Source: Oceanithermus profundus DSM 14977
GTDB taxonomy: Bacteria > Deinococcota > Deinococci > Deinococcales > Marinithermaceae
Direction: 5' to 3'
DNA length: 64,000 nt
NCBI RefSeq assembly: GCF_000183745.1
Contig: NC_014761.1
Location: forward strand, 1-64,000
Shown piece by piece: positions 51,921-61,102 of the stretch (positions within the stretch are counted from its first letter, which is position 1; every line of letters begins with the position of its first letter). Under the pieces are notes generated by a model. It had not been told where the DNA came from. It saw nothing but the letters and a program-made list of their open reading frames with translations, and searched no databases. A program made the position numbers and the translations under genes.

Positions 51921-51934
51921 CCCCCAAATGGGGG
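51921..51934 (-). terminator. Stem-loop after tctA
   Basis: CCCCC-ATTT-GGGGG on the minus strand, immediately downstream of the tctA stop. Only a weak T-tract follows, so termination strength is doubtful. Confidence 0.4.
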
Positions 51935-51939
51935 ATGGA

Positions 51940-53445
51940 TCACTCGCCTTCGGGCACGCGCCGCGCGGCGAAGCGGCCCGCCAGCCAGGGGAAGAAGAGG
52001 CTGAGGATGGCCAGCGCCCAGAGCACCTTGGAAAGCGGGCTGGCGTAGAGGATCGTGTAGTCGCCCCCGCTGATGGCCAGCGCCCGGCGCAGGTTGATCT
52101 CCATCAGCCGCCCCAGCACCAGGCCCAGGATGACCGGAGCCAGCGGGAAGCCGGCCTTGCGCATCAGGTAGCCCACCACCCCGATCCCGGTCATGAAGAG
52201 CAGGTCGAAGGCGCTGTTGTTCACCGCGTAGACGCCGATGAAGCTGAGCGCGGCGATGGCCGGGACCAAAAACCAGCGGGGCACCGTGAGGATGCGCGCG
52301 AACCAGCCCACCAGCGGCAGGTTGAGCACGAGCAGCATCACGTTGCCGATGTACATCGAGGCGATCAGGCCCCAGACGATCTCGGGCCGTTGCTCGAAGA
52401 TCAGCGGGCCCGGGGTGACGTTGAACATCATCAGCGCCCCCAGCAGCACCGCGGTGGTGCCGCTGCCCGGCACCCCCAGGGTCAGCATCGGCACCATCGC
52501 TCCGCCCGAGGCGGCGTTGTTGGCGGCCTCGGGGGCGGCCACGCCCCGGGGGTCGCCGGTGCCGAAGGTGCCCTCGCGGTCCACCAGGCGCTTTTCGGTG
52601 GTGTAGGCCACGGCGCTGGCGATCGAGGCCCCCGCCCCCGGCAGCACCCCGATGAAGAAGCCGATCAGCGAGCTGCGCAGGATCGTCCACAGCGAGCCCA
52701 TGAAGGTCTTCAGCGAGACCAGCGCGGTCTCCACCTTGACCCGGGTCGCCGTGCCCAGGAAGGTGTGCTCCATCAGCGTCAGCACCTCGCTGATGGCGAA
52801 GAGGCCGATGGCCACCACCAAAAAGTCCACCCCGTCGTAGAGCTTGAGCTCGCCGAAGGTGAAGCGCGGCACCCCGCTCCCGGGGTCGATGCCCACGGTG
52901 GCGAGCATCAGGCCGAAGACGCTCGCGATCAGCGCCTTGACCGGGTTCCTGCCCGCCAGGCTCGCCAGGGTGGTGAAGGCGAAGACCATCAGCGCGAAGT
53001 ACTCGGCGGGGCCGAAGCGGATCGCCCACTCGGCCAGGTAGGGGGCGAAGAGGGTGAGGCCGATCACCGCCAGGGTGCCGCCGATGAAGGAGCTGAGCGC
53101 CGAGAGCGCCAGCGCCTCGCCGGCCTTGCCCTTCTGGGCCATGGGGTAGCCGTCCAGGGTGGTGATCACCGCGCCGGCGTCGCCGGGCACGTTGAGGAGG
53201 ATGCTCGAGATGCGCCCGCCGTACTCGGCGCCGTAGTAGACCCCGGCGAGCAGGATCAGCGCCGACTCGGGCGGCAGCTTGAGGGCGTAGGCAATGGGGA
53301 TGAGGATGGCCACGCCGTTGACGGGGCCGATGCCGGGCAGCGCCCCGATGAGCGTGCCCAGGAAGGCGCCGGCGAAGGCGAGGAAGAGGTTCAGGGGGGC
53401 GAGGGCGACCTCGAAGCCGTGGGCGAGTTGCGCGAGAACGTCCAC
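51940..53445 (-). CDS. tctA: Tripartite tricarboxylate transporter, large membrane subunit TctA
   Basis: A 501-aa permease with about 12 spans. Signature glycines: LIGALPGIGPVNGVAILIPIAYAL near the start, YGGRISSILLNVPGDAGAVITTLDGYP, then PGAGASIASAVAYTTEKRL and GVPGSGTTAVLLGALMMF. Together with TctB and periplasmic TctC it imports citrate or another carboxylate by ion symport. GTG 53445 has GGAGG just upstream; in-frame upstream codons lie inside tctB. Last gene of tctCBA. Confidence 0.92.
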   Translation of the reverse strand: MDVLAQLAHGFEVALAPLNLFLAFAGAFLGTLIGALPGIGPVNGVAILIPIAYALKLPPESALILLAGVYYGAEYGGRISSILLNVPGDAGAVITTLDGYPMAQKGKAGEALALSALSSFIGGTLAVIGLTLFAPYLAEWAIRFGPAEYFALMVFAFTTLASLAGRNPVKALIASVFGLMLATVGIDPGSGVPRFTFGELKLYDGVDFLVVAIGLFAISEVLTLMEHTFLGTATRVKVETALVSLKTFMGSLWTILRSSLIGFFIGVLPGAGASIASAVAYTTEKRLVDREGTFGTGDPRGVAAPEAANNAASGGAMVPMLTLGVPGSGTTAVLLGALMMFNVTPGPLIFEQRPEIVWGLIASMYIGNVMLLVLNLPLVGWFARILTVPRWFLVPAIAALSFIGVYAVNNSAFDLLFMTGIGVVGYLMRKAGFPLAPVILGLVLGRLMEINLRRALAISGGDYTILYASPLSKVLWALAILSLFFPWLAGRFAARRVPEGE

Positions 53446-53453
53446 CGCGCCTC

Positions 53454-53903
53454 CTAAGCGGGCCACCAGCGGCCCAGGGGCAGGGGGATGCCCAGCCCGA
53501 AGACGAAGATCACGTAGAGCACGGCCGCGAGCCCCAGGCCGCCCAGCAGTCCGGTGCGCCAGCTCGCCCCGAAGAGGCGCGAGAGCCAGGCCATCTCCAG
53601 CGTGGTGGCGAGCAGGAAGCCCAGGGGCGCGAGCGCGTAGCTGTAGACCACGAAGCTCGCCAGCATGCCCAGCTGGCCGCGCAGCACGTGCGGCGGCGGC
53701 CAGGCGGGGTCGGGGTCGGGGCGGACGAGCAGGTAGAGCGAGAAGACCGCGAGGCTCGCGGCCAAGAGCAGCGGGAAGGCCCGCGGGCCCAGGGGATCGG
53801 CGAGGAAGTCGGCCTGGAGGCGGTACGCCTCCAGGCCGTAGCCGGCGCTCACCAGCAGCAGGAGCGCGCCCGCGATGCGGTCGGTGCGCCGGCCGCGTTC
53901 CAC
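53454..53903 (-). CDS. tctB: Tripartite tricarboxylate transporter, small membrane subunit TctB
   Basis: A 149-aa four-span protein (IAGALLLLVSAGYGLEAYRL, FPLLLAASLAVFSLYLL, LGMLASFVVYSYALAPLGFLLATTLEMAWLSRL, LAAVLYVIFVFGLGIPLPLG). Length and pattern fit TctB. GTG 53903 begins 2 bp after the tctC stop; tctA starts after its TAA, with the GGAGG inside the gap. Needed with TctA for transport. Confidence 0.88.
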   Translation of the reverse strand: MERGRRTDRIAGALLLLVSAGYGLEAYRLQADFLADPLGPRAFPLLLAASLAVFSLYLLVRPDPDPAWPPPHVLRGQLGMLASFVVYSYALAPLGFLLATTLEMAWLSRLFGASWRTGLLGGLGLAAVLYVIFVFGLGIPLPLGRWWPA

Positions 53904-53905
53904 GG

Positions 53906-54880
53906 TTACTTGATCAGCCCCAGAGCCTTGGACAGCTCCTTGAAGTCGGCGACCTGCTTTTTGACGAAGGCCTCGAAGTCGGCGCCGCCCTTGAAGAAGG
54001 GGCCGAGGCCGCTTTCGTCACGGATCTTGGCCCACTCGGGGGAGGCCTCGAGCTTCTTCATCGCGTCCACCCAGAAGGCGTAGGCGTCGTCGGGCACCCC
54101 CGGCGGCATGTAGAAGCCGCGCCATACCGCCCAGACCGCGTCGTAGCCGAGCTCGCGGGCTGTGGGGATCTGGGCGAAGTCGCCGCCCAGGCGTTTCTCG
54201 CTGAGCACCGCCAGGATGCGGATCTTGCCCGCCTGCATCTGGCCGATCGTCTCCGAGGCGTCGCCCGGGAAGACCTGGACGAAGCCGCCCAGCATGGCCG
54301 TGAGCGCCTCGCCGCCGCCGTCGAAGGGCACGTACTTGAGCGCCTTGGGGTCGATCCCCGCGGCCTTGGCCAGCAGCAGCACCTTCATGTGGTCCTGCCC
54401 GCCCACGGCGCTGCCGCCGCCGATGGCGATCTTGGTCGGGTCCTTGCGCAGGTCGGCGATCAGGTCGTCGAGGGTCTTCCAGGGGGCGTCGGCCTTGACC
54501 GCGATCACGCCGAAATCGGCGCCGATGGCGGCCAGCCAGCGCACGTCGCTGGCGGTGAAGTTGCCGTACTTGCCCTGGGCCAGCCGCAGGGTGGTGGCCG
54601 GCGAGGCCGCGACGAGCAGGTTGGCGTCGCCCTTGCGCTGGGTCACCACGTGGGCGAAGGCCACGCCGCCCCCGCCGCCGGGCATGTTCGTCACCTTGAC
54701 CGGCCGGGGGACGATTCCCAGGTCGTAGAGCAGCTTGCCCCCGGTGCGGCAGGTGAAGTCCCAGCCGCCGCCGGGGTTGGCCGGGGCGATGCACTCCACG
54801 TTGCCGGGGCTAAAGGCGAAGGCCCCGCCGAACAACGCCAGGGCCGCAGCGAGAACACCGCTCTTCCAGAACCGCTTCAT
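53906..54880 (-). CDS. tctC: Tripartite tricarboxylate transporter, substrate-binding protein TctC
   Basis: A 324-aa periplasmic binding protein. Signal peptide MKRFWKSGVLAAALALFGGAFA, then VECIAPANPGGGWDFTCRTGGKLLYD, the GGGWD loop that binds carboxylates in the Bug/TctC family, NMPGGGGGVAFAHVV, IAIGGGSAVGGQDHM, and FDGGGEALTAMLGGFVQVFPGDASE. GGAGG precedes ATG 54880. First gene of tctCBA. Confidence 0.93.
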   Translation of the reverse strand: MKRFWKSGVLAAALALFGGAFAFSPGNVECIAPANPGGGWDFTCRTGGKLLYDLGIVPRPVKVTNMPGGGGGVAFAHVVTQRKGDANLLVAASPATTLRLAQGKYGNFTASDVRWLAAIGADFGVIAVKADAPWKTLDDLIADLRKDPTKIAIGGGSAVGGQDHMKVLLLAKAAGIDPKALKYVPFDGGGEALTAMLGGFVQVFPGDASETIGQMQAGKIRILAVLSEKRLGGDFAQIPTARELGYDAVWAVWRGFYMPPGVPDDAYAFWVDAMKKLEASPEWAKIRDESGLGPFFKGGADFEAFVKKQVADFKELSKALGLIK

Positions 54881-54904
54881 AGCGACCTCCTTTTCCTAAC
54901 GAAC

Positions 54905-54945
54905 AAATTTTATCACACCGGGTAAACGGTTATATAGAAAAAAAT
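54905..54945 (-). promoter_or_regulatory. Candidate tctCBA promoter region
   Basis: Upstream of tctC on the minus strand are TAAAAT (-10 candidate) and TATATAAC, with the imperfect inverted repeat ACCG-TTTACC-CGGT between them. AT-rich compared with the surroundings. A regulator site is possible but not supported by a known motif. Confidence 0.35.
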
Positions 54946-54982
54946 GCGCCGGGGACGGTACGTTTGTCCCGGCGGCGGGGGC

Positions 54983-55879
54983 TCAGGCGCGCCAGCCGCC
55001 GTGCTTGGCCTCGCTCTCGGGCTCGACGTGGATCACCGTCTCGGCCCCGGGGAGGGCCTCTTCCAGGGCGCGCTCGAGCCGGTCGGTGATCGCGTGCGCC
55101 TCCTCGACGGTCATGGTGGCGGGCACCACCAGGTGGAACTCCACGAAGGCGCGGGGGCCGCTGGCGCGGGTGCGCAGGTCGTGGTACTCGAGGGCGCCGT
55201 CGAGGTTCTTCTCGATCGTCCGCTGGATGCGCGCGACCTGGTCCGGCGGCAGCGCTTCGTCCATCAGCCCGCCCACCGAGCGGCGGACCAGCCGCAGGCC
55301 GACGACCAGGATGTTGAGGGCCACCCCCGCGGCCACCAGGGGGTCGAGCCACCACCACCCCAGCTGCCAGGCGAGGCTCGCCCCGAAGAGCACGCCCACG
55401 GTGGAGGCCACGTCGGTGAGCAGGTGCTGGGCGTCGGCCACCAGCGCCGGGGAGCGCACGCGCCGCCCCTGGGCCAGGAGCAGGAAGGCCCAGCCGGCGG
55501 TGATGCCCCCGGCCAGGGCCACGAGCCCCAGCCCCAGCGCCGGCTCGGTGAAGGGCTGCGGGTGCAGGAAGCGGCCCCAGGCGGCCCGCAGCATCTCGAA
55601 GGCGGCGAAGAGGATCAGCGCCCCCTCGGCCACCGCCGAGAAGTACTCGGCCTTGGTGTGGCCGAAGGGGTGGGTGGCGTCGGCGGGGCGGACGGCGACG
55701 GCCAGGGCCACGAGCGCGCCCACCGCGGCGACGATGTTGACGATCGACTCGAGCGCGTCCGAGTAGATGGCCACGGAGCCGGTCAGCTCCCAGGCCAGCC
55801 ACTTGATCCCGAAGACCCCGAGGCCGACGGCCACGCTCCAGCGCGCCAGCCCGAGGGAGCGCGCGTCCTGGGCCTTCAC
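54983..55879 (-). CDS. CDF-family cation efflux protein
   Basis: A 298-aa divalent-metal/proton antiporter of the cation-diffusion-facilitator type. YSDALESIVNIVAAVGALVALAVA contains the S-D-x3-S metal site of helix 2, and DAQHLLTDVASTVGVLFGASLAWQLGWWWLDPLVAAGVAL the HxxxD site of helix 5, with HPFGHTKAEYFSA between them and a ferredoxin-like cytoplasmic tail (HDLRTRASGPRAFVEFHLVVP). Exports Zn, Co, Mn or Cd. GTG 55879 overlaps the dusA stop (GTGA), so it is coupled to dusA. Confidence 0.9.
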   Translation of the reverse strand: MKAQDARSLGLARWSVAVGLGVFGIKWLAWELTGSVAIYSDALESIVNIVAAVGALVALAVAVRPADATHPFGHTKAEYFSAVAEGALILFAAFEMLRAAWGRFLHPQPFTEPALGLGLVALAGGITAGWAFLLLAQGRRVRSPALVADAQHLLTDVASTVGVLFGASLAWQLGWWWLDPLVAAGVALNILVVGLRLVRRSVGGLMDEALPPDQVARIQRTIEKNLDGALEYHDLRTRASGPRAFVEFHLVVPATMTVEEAHAITDRLERALEEALPGAETVIHVEPESEAKHGGWRA

Positions 55880-56841
55880 GCCCCGACCTCCAGGGGCGCT
55901 TGCGCCGCCAGGCCGCCGGCCGGCGGGCGGCCCGCCCGCAGCGCCGCGTCGAGCGTCCGGCGCCAGCGTCGGCCGCCGGGTTCGCCCTTGAAGAGGTTGA
56001 AGAGCGGCCGCACCAGCGCCCGCAGCGGCACCCCCTCGGCGAGCCGTTCGTGCAGGTAGGCCTCGTAGCGTTCGAGCACCGTGCGGCGGTCGGGGACGCG
56101 GGCGTCGCCCCAGAGCACCCGGTCGGCCGAGGCCCAGCGCCAGGGGCGGTCCCACATCGCCCGGCCCACCATCACCCCGTCCACGTGCTCCAGGTGGGCG
56201 CGGGCCTCCTCGGGGTCGGCGACCCCGCCGTTGGTCACGATCGTGAGCTCGGGAAAGTCGCGCTTCAGGCGGTAGACCTTGGCGTGCTCGAGCGGGGGCA
56301 CCGTGCGGTTGGCCTTCGGGTCCAGCCCCTCGGTCCAGGCCTTGCGGGCGTGCACGACGAAGACCTGCACGCCCGCGGCGGCCACGACCTCCACGAAGCG
56401 CGCCAGGAAGGCGTAATCGTCGTCTTCGTCCAGGCCCACGCGGTGCTTGACCGTCATCCGCACGCCGGTTTCCTGATGCACGGCCCGTACGATCTCGGCC
56501 ACCCGCTCGGGCCGGCGCATGAGCACCACCCCGAAGCCGCCCGCCTGCACCCGCGGCGAGGGGCAGCCGACGTTCAGGTTCACCTCGTCGTAGCCCCAGG
56601 GTCGAGTAACGGCCACCGCCCGGGCCGCCAGCCGCGGATCGGCCGAGCCGAGCTGCAGGGCGACGGGGTGCTCGGCGGGGTGGAAGTCCAGATGCCGTGG
56701 CGGGTCGCCGTGGATCAGGGTGCGGTCGACCACCATCTCGCTGTAGAGCCGGGTGCGGCGGGAGACGAGCCGCATCAGGAACCGGAAGTGCCGGTCCGTG
56801 CGCTCCATCATCGGCGCCAGCGCGAGCCGGTGGCCGCTCAT
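55876..56841 (-). CDS. dusA: tRNA-dihydrouridine synthase, DusA type
   Basis: FMN-dependent reduction of uridine 20/20a in the tRNA D-loop. The 321-aa protein begins SGHRLALAPMMERTDRHFRFLMRLVSRRTRLYSEMV, with NLNVGCPSPRVQAGGFGVVLM (catalytic Cys), VKHRVGLDEDDDYAFL and VTNGGVADPEEA. The AHLEHVDGVMVGRAMWDRPW helix and the C-terminal FKGEPGGRRWRR tRNA-binding helical domain are DusA-specific. ATG 56841 is one nt after the ispH stop (TGAGATG). Confidence 0.92.
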   Translation of the reverse strand: MSGHRLALAPMMERTDRHFRFLMRLVSRRTRLYSEMVVDRTLIHGDPPRHLDFHPAEHPVALQLGSADPRLAARAVAVTRPWGYDEVNLNVGCPSPRVQAGGFGVVLMRRPERVAEIVRAVHQETGVRMTVKHRVGLDEDDDYAFLARFVEVVAAAGVQVFVVHARKAWTEGLDPKANRTVPPLEHAKVYRLKRDFPELTIVTNGGVADPEEARAHLEHVDGVMVGRAMWDRPWRWASADRVLWGDARVPDRRTVLERYEAYLHERLAEGVPLRALVRPLFNLFKGEPGGRRWRRTLDAALRAGRPPAGGLAAQAPLEVGA

Positions 56842-56842
56842 C

Positions 56843-57844
56843 TCACACCCCACCCACACCCGGGGCGACCCGGGCGGGCTCACGGAAGCGGATCCGCTCC
56901 CACTCGCCCTCCTCGACGACCTCCAGGTCGGGGAAGAGCCGGCGCAGGTAGGCGAGCACGTCCTGCACCAGGTCCTCGGGGGTGCTGGCCGCCGAGGTGA
57001 TGCCCACCGCGCCCACGCCCTCGAACCATTCGGGCCGCAGGTCGGCGGCGGTGTCGATGCGTTCGGCGCGCGTCATGTTGCGGGCGATCTCGTAGAGCCG
57101 CATGCCGTTGGAGGAATAGGAGCTCGTCAACACCAAGAAGAGGTCCACGTGCGGCGCGATGCGCTTGACCTGGTCCTGGCGGTTCTTGGTGGCGTAGCAG
57201 AGGTCGTCGCGGCTGGGGAGCACCAGGTTGGGGAAGCGCGCTTTTAGGATCTCGATCGTCCGGTCGGTGTCGTCGACGCTCAGCGTCGTCTGGGTAAGGA
57301 CGACGACGCGGTCGGGGTCGGGCACCTCGACGGTGCGGGGGTCGGCGAGGCGCGGGTCGCGCCCCACGTGGGTGTGCACGGCCACCAGCACGGTGTGCTC
57401 GGGCGCTTCGCCGTAGGTGCCCTTGACCTCCTGATGGTCGGCCGAGTCGCCGATGAGCAGCACGGTGTAGCCCATCTCGGCGTAGCGGCGGGCCTCGGTG
57501 TGCACCTTGGTCACCAGCGGGCAGGTGGCGTCGATGTAGCCCCAGCCCATGGCGCGCACCTGCTCGCGCACCTGGGGCGGGATGCCGTGGGCCGAGAAGA
57601 CCACGGTCCGCGCCAGCTTGTGGCGGCGTTCCAGGTCGGCGATCTCGGCGAGGTCTTCGACGAAGTGGACCCCGCGCTGCTCGCGCAACCGGTTCACCAC
57701 CACGTCGTTGTGCACGATCGAGTGGTAGACGACCAGGTCGCCCTCCTCCGCAAGTTCCTCGGCGGCCTTCTCCACGGCGCGGATGGCCATGACCACGCCG
57801 GCGCAGAAGCCGCGGGGCTTGGCAAGGTAGACGCGCAGGCTCAC
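56843..57844 (-). CDS. ispH: 4-hydroxy-3-methylbut-2-enyl diphosphate reductase
   Basis: Last enzyme of the MEP isoprenoid pathway, a [4Fe-4S] protein. The 333-aa chain has the three cluster cysteines in [22 protein letters not shown] and [14 protein letters not shown], with active-site histidines in [13 protein letters not shown] and [11 protein letters not shown] 57844 is 6 nt after TACAAT (plus ATTGTA, 57851-57856), leaderless. Operon ispH-dusA-CDF. Confidence 0.95.
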   Translation of the reverse strand: MSLRVYLAKPRGFCAGVVMAIRAVEKAAEELAEEGDLVVYHSIVHNDVVVNRLREQRGVHFVEDLAEIADLERRHKLARTVVFSAHGIPPQVREQVRAMGWGYIDATCPLVTKVHTEARRYAEMGYTVLLIGDSADHQEVKGTYGEAPEHTVLVAVHTHVGRDPRLADPRTVEVPDPDRVVVLTQTTLSVDDTDRTIEILKARFPNLVLPSRDDLCYATKNRQDQVKRIAPHVDLFLVLTSSYSSNGMRLYEIARNMTRAERIDTAADLRPEWFEGVGAVGITSAASTPEDLVQDVLAYLRRLFPDLEVVEEGEWERIRFREPARVAPGVGGV

Positions 57845-57856
57845 GGGTGCATTGTA

Positions 57857-58504
57857 CTAAGCCTTTCCCGCACCTGCGGCGGGGGGTTCGGCTCCGCCTG
57901 CAGTCGCGCGGGCGCCCGGCCGGCGGGCCAGCAGGACGCCTTTCCCGATGGGCACGACCACCGCGTCGACGCGACGGTCGCCGAGCACGCGGTCCACGAA
58001 GGGACCGAGCGCCTCCGCATGGCTCAGCACGTTGTCGGCGGCCAGCAGGCCGCCGGGGACGAGGCGCGGCAGCAGCGCCTCGTAGAGCGCCGGGTAGGCG
58101 CCCTTCTCGGCGTCGAGGAAGGCGAAGCCCACGGCGTCCAGGCCCGCGACGCGGTCGCGGGCGTCCCCCTCCACCAGCCGCACCACGTCCTCCACGCCCG
58201 CGCGGGCGAAGGTCTCGCGCGCCAGGGCGACTTTTTCGGGGAGGACCTCGAAGGTCGTCACCGTGCGGCCGCTGGCCCGGGCGGCCAGGGCGAGCCAGAG
58301 CGTGGAGTACCCCGCACTGGTGCCCACCTCGACGATCGCCCCCGCGGGCGCGGCCGCGGCGAGGAGCGCCAGGAAACGCCCGGTCTCGGGCGGGACCTGC
58401 CGCAGGCGCCGGCGGTGGGGCGTGCCGTCCGTGCGGTCGCGGGCGTCGATGGCCTCCAGCTCGGCCATGCGTGCGCGCAGGGCCTCGGGCAGGTCGTGGA
58501 ACAT
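57857..58504 (-). CDS. O-methyltransferase, catechol-type
   Basis: A 215-aa SAM-dependent methyltransferase. [18 protein letters not shown] is motif [29 protein letters not shown] holds the acidic substrate/metal loop, and [18 protein letters not shown] is the family ending. Metal-dependent O-methylation is likely; substrate unknown. ATG 58504 is 5 nt after TAGGCT (plus AGCCTA, 58510-58515), and this -10 contains the TAG stop of dprA. Confidence 0.88.
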   Translation of the reverse strand: MFHDLPEALRARMAELEAIDARDRTDGTPHRRRLRQVPPETGRFLALLAAAAPAGAIVEVGTSAGYSTLWLALAARASGRTVTTFEVLPEKVALARETFARAGVEDVVRLVEGDARDRVAGLDAVGFAFLDAEKGAYPALYEALLPRLVPGGLLAADNVLSHAEALGPFVDRVLGDRRVDAVVVPIGKGVLLARRPGARATAGGAEPPAAGAGKA

Positions 58505-58512
58505 GCCCCAGC

Positions 58513-59538
58513 CTACCCCACGGCCTCGTAGCGCCCGCCCGGCAGCGCCCGCACGTGCCCCGAGAGCTCGAGCTGGGTCAGCAGCCCCAACACCTCGGCC
58601 GCCCCCAGGTTCAGGTCGAGCGCCAGGTCGTCGGGCAGGGCCTCGCCGCGGCGGCGCAGCGCCTCCCAGAGCGCCCCCGCGGCCCCTTCGGGTTCCGGCC
58701 GGTCAGGGCGCGGCGCGGCCCCGCCGATTCCCAGGGCCTCGAGCACGTCCTCCGGCGCCTGCACCACCGCCGCGCCGTCGGCGAGCAGCCGGTTGCTGCC
58801 GCGGCTGGCCCAGTCGGAGGGCCGGCCCGGAACCGCCAGCACCTCGCGCCCCAGCTCGGCGGCCAGCGCCGCGGTGATCAAAGCCCCCGACTTCTCGGGC
58901 GCCTGCACGATCACCACCGCGTCGGCCAGCGCGGCGATGAGCCGGTTGCGGCGGGGAAAGCTGCCGGCGCTGGGCCCGCTGCCCAGCGGCAGCTCGCTCA
59001 TCAGGGTCACCCGCCCGGCCAGCTCGGCGTTCTCGGGCGGGTAGACGACGTCCACTCCGCTCCCCAGCACCGCGAGCGTCGGCCCCCCGCCGGCGAGCGC
59101 GCCCCGGTGGGCGGCGGTGTCCACGCCCCGCGCCAGCCCGCTGACCACGGCCACGCCGGACCCGGCCAAACTGCGGGCGAGCCGCTCGCTGAAGTCGAGC
59201 GCCCAGGGCTGGGCCTTGCGGCTGCCCACCACCGCGACCGCCGGACGGCCGCCGCTCCAGCCGCCCTTCAGGTAGACGAGCGGCGGGGGGTCGGCGAGGT
59301 GGCGCAGCGTGGGCGGGTAGTCGGCCTCCCACAGGCCCACCGGCCGCACGCCCAGCACCGCCGCCCGCTCCTTCACGCGTTCGGCCCCGCCCGCATCGAG
59401 CACCCGCCGGTAGGCGCGCTCCAGCTCGACGCCCAGCAGCTCGCCCACCCGCTCCAGGCCATCCTCGCCCTCCGCGAAGACCTTGAGGAAGCGCGCCGGC
59501 CCCACGCCGGGGGTAAGCGCCAGGGCCAACCAGGACAT
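58513..59538 (-). CDS. dprA: DNA-processing protein DprA
   Basis: Loads RecA on incoming single-stranded DNA during natural transformation. The 341-aa protein has the Rossmann core: [92 protein letters not shown] and [15 protein letters not shown], then a C-terminal winged helix ([30 protein letters not shown]). Thermus relatives are strongly competent. ATG 59538 is 6 nt after TAAACT (plus AGTTTA, 59545-59550). Confidence 0.94.
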   Translation of the reverse strand: MSWLALALTPGVGPARFLKVFAEGEDGLERVGELLGVELERAYRRVLDAGGAERVKERAAVLGVRPVGLWEADYPPTLRHLADPPPLVYLKGGWSGGRPAVAVVGSRKAQPWALDFSERLARSLAGSGVAVVSGLARGVDTAAHRGALAGGGPTLAVLGSGVDVVYPPENAELAGRVTLMSELPLGSGPSAGSFPRRNRLIAALADAVVIVQAPEKSGALITAALAAELGREVLAVPGRPSDWASRGSNRLLADGAAVVQAPEDVLEALGIGGAAPRPDRPEPEGAAGALWEALRRRGEALPDDLALDLNLGAAEVLGLLTQLELSGHVRALPGGRYEAVG

Positions 59539-59598
59539 GGTTCCAGTTTAGCGGGTATCCTGAAACTCCTCCGTTCAAGTTCCATGCCCCGCACCCGT

Positions 59599-59627
59599 TT
59601 GACGGCCGGGACCCCGGTTGGTAAAAA
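59599..59627 (+). promoter_or_regulatory. Sigma-70-type promoter of the structured leader
   Basis: TTGACG (59599-59604), a 17-bp spacer, and TAAAAA (59622-59627). This is one of the few spots in the window with both boxes at ideal spacing. Initiation near 59634 would give a leader of about 136 nt before the coding region at 59770. Confidence 0.6.
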
Positions 59628-59629
59628 GT

Positions 59630-59766
59630 AAACGCGCCGATTTGAGGCTCAGCTTGCGGGCGCGTTAGAAGTGCAGCTAAAGCGAGCGGAAAAGCCGCGC
59701 TTTTCTGCGCTCGCTCGGTCCTGCCGGGCGCGTTTTGCTGCGAGCCCAGGGGCGCAGAAAGGACGG
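59630..59766 (+). ncRNA. Candidate structured 5' leader
   Basis: The leader forms several stems: AACGCGCC / GGCGCGTT (about 59630-59666, 8 bp around a 20-nt loop) and a longer hairpin GCGAGC-GAAAAG / CTTTTC-GCTCGC (59682-59714, two helices separated by a bulge, 5-nt loop), then further GC-rich complementary pieces (GGGCGC/GCGAG). No known riboswitch class is recognised. Most genes here have almost no leader, so this one stands out. Confidence 0.4.
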
Positions 59767-59769
59767 ATG

Positions 59770-60135
59770 ATGAGCGAAAGTCTTTTCCAAACCCCCCTCA
59801 TCGAAGCGGTTCTGGACCCCGAGTGCCGCATGCCGGTCTTCATCAAGGCGTTGACCCACGGCAGCCGCGTGATCGAGCTTCCGCGGGGTTTCCCCGACCG
59901 GCCCGACGCCCTGGACGAGGTGCGCCGGATCGTGCGCGACCACCGGGCCCGGTACCGGGCGCGCGGGCTGGGCCGCAACTTTCCGATTCTTTACTACGCC
60001 TACGTGCCCCGCCCGGGCCGGAGCGTGCGGCTCACGCCCGAGGGCGAGGTGATCGGCCCCTTTCGCGACCGCCCCACCCGTGCGGGCTTGCGGCTCGCGG
60101 ACGGCCGCGAGGTCACCTTCACCCTGGACGACTAG
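59770..60135 (+). CDS. Hypothetical protein, 121 aa, behind a long leader
   Basis: A 121-aa protein, starting SESLFQTPLIEAVLDPECRMPVFIKALTHGSRVIELPRGF and ending RLADGREVTFTLDD. It is basic in the middle (RRIVRDHRARYRARGLGRN) and beta-rich at the end. No known domain. GAAAGGA precedes ATG 59770 by about 6 nt; ATG 59767 overlaps the ribosome spacing. A longer in-frame start at 59671 would place coding over the structured leader and is disfavoured. Its stop is just before the convergent DUF389 gene's stop. Confidence 0.6.
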   Translation: MSESLFQTPLIEAVLDPECRMPVFIKALTHGSRVIELPRGFPDRPDALDEVRRIVRDHRARYRARGLGRNFPILYYAYVPRPGRSVRLTPEGEVIGPFRDRPTRAGLRLADGREVTFTLDD

Positions 60136-61085
60136 ACCGGGTGCACCGTCCAGAAGCCGGCGCGCGAAGACCACCACAAGAGCAGCGCCAGCGCCCCCAG
60201 CAGCAACGCCAGCGGCCAGAGGCGGCGTACGGTGAGGCGGAAGCGCACCGCGTACCCCACGGCCGCGGTGAAGAGCAGCGCGGCCGCGTTCACCAGCGCC
60301 AGGTAGAAGGCGCCGGTGGCGGGCCCGGGCCAGCCGATGGCGCTGAACACCCCGGAGGCGACGAGCGGGGGCAGCAGCGCGATGGCCACCATCACGCCCA
60401 CCAGGGTCTGCCCCTGCCCGCGGATGTAGGAGTAGGCCCCCACCGCACCGGTGACCAGCGCCAGCGCCAGGTCGAAGAGGTTGGGGGCGCTGCGGGCCAC
60501 CAGCTGCGTGCCCGGCTCGATGGGCTGGGCGGCGAGGAAGGCGCGCGCCAGCAGCCAGGCCGCCGCCCAGGCGAGCCCCGCCCCGGCCGCGGCGGTCAGG
60601 CCGGCCTGCAGCGTGAGCCGGCGGTGGCGCCAGAGCAGGCCGAAGCCCAGGGCCATCAGCGGCCCCATCAGCGGGGCGATGATCATGCTGGCCAGCACCA
60701 GCAGCGGATCGTCGCGCACCAGGCCGGCGAAGGCGATCGTGGCCGAGGCGACGGTGAGGAAGGCGAACCAGGGGGTCAGCCGCGCCGCCTGGTCGAGGTC
60801 GCTCTCCAGCTCCTCGGCGGGGGTGGGCTCCTCGCGCTCGGCGGCTTCGGGTTCGGGAAAGGTCCAGGCCGGGGTGTCGAGCGCCATCCAGTCGTCGGGG
60901 CCGAGAACCGGCTTGAGCAGGGTGAGGAGCTGGTCGGCCTCGGCGGTGTCGACGGGCACGACCAGGTAGATCTGGTCCTCGCTCGAGCGCAGCACCAGCG
61001 GGTGCACGTCCTGGTCCTCCATCACCCCCAGCACCGAGGGCATGCGCGAGGCCTCGGTCTGCACGTAGAGCAGGTGGCGCGCCAT
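60132..61085 (-). CDS. DUF389 membrane protein
   Basis: A 317-aa protein with an N-terminal soluble domain (residues 1-100, YLVVPVDTAEADQLLTLL) and a DUF389 membrane domain: VLASMIIAPLMGPLMALGFGLLWRHRRL, LALALVTGAVGAYSYIRGQGQTLVGVMVAIALLPPLVASGVF, and four or five more spans. Function not established. ATG 61085 is 5 nt from TAAGCT on the minus strand (plus AGCTTA, 61091-61096), a -10 shared by palindrome with the divergent rluB gene. Confidence 0.88.
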   Translation of the reverse strand: MARHLLYVQTEASRMPSVLGVMEDQDVHPLVLRSSEDQIYLVVPVDTAEADQLLTLLKPVLGPDDWMALDTPAWTFPEPEAAEREEPTPAEELESDLDQAARLTPWFAFLTVASATIAFAGLVRDDPLLVLASMIIAPLMGPLMALGFGLLWRHRRLTLQAGLTAAAGAGLAWAAAWLLARAFLAAQPIEPGTQLVARSAPNLFDLALALVTGAVGAYSYIRGQGQTLVGVMVAIALLPPLVASGVFSAIGWPGPATGAFYLALVNAAALLFTAAVGYAVRFRLTVRRLWPLALLLGALALLLWWSSRAGFWTVHPV

Positions 61086-61090
61086 ACCCC

Positions 61091-61102
61091 AGCTTATAAG
61101 CT
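61091..61102. promoter_or_regulatory. Bidirectional back-to-back -10 boxes
   Basis: AGCTTATAAGCT is a perfect 12-bp palindrome. Its left half is TAAGCT read on the minus strand (5 nt before the DUF389 start at 61085), its right half TAAGCT on the plus strand (6 nt before the rluB-type start at 61109). The whole intergenic space is 23 bp. Both genes would be leaderless and polymerase could sit on only one side at a time. Confidence 0.7.
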
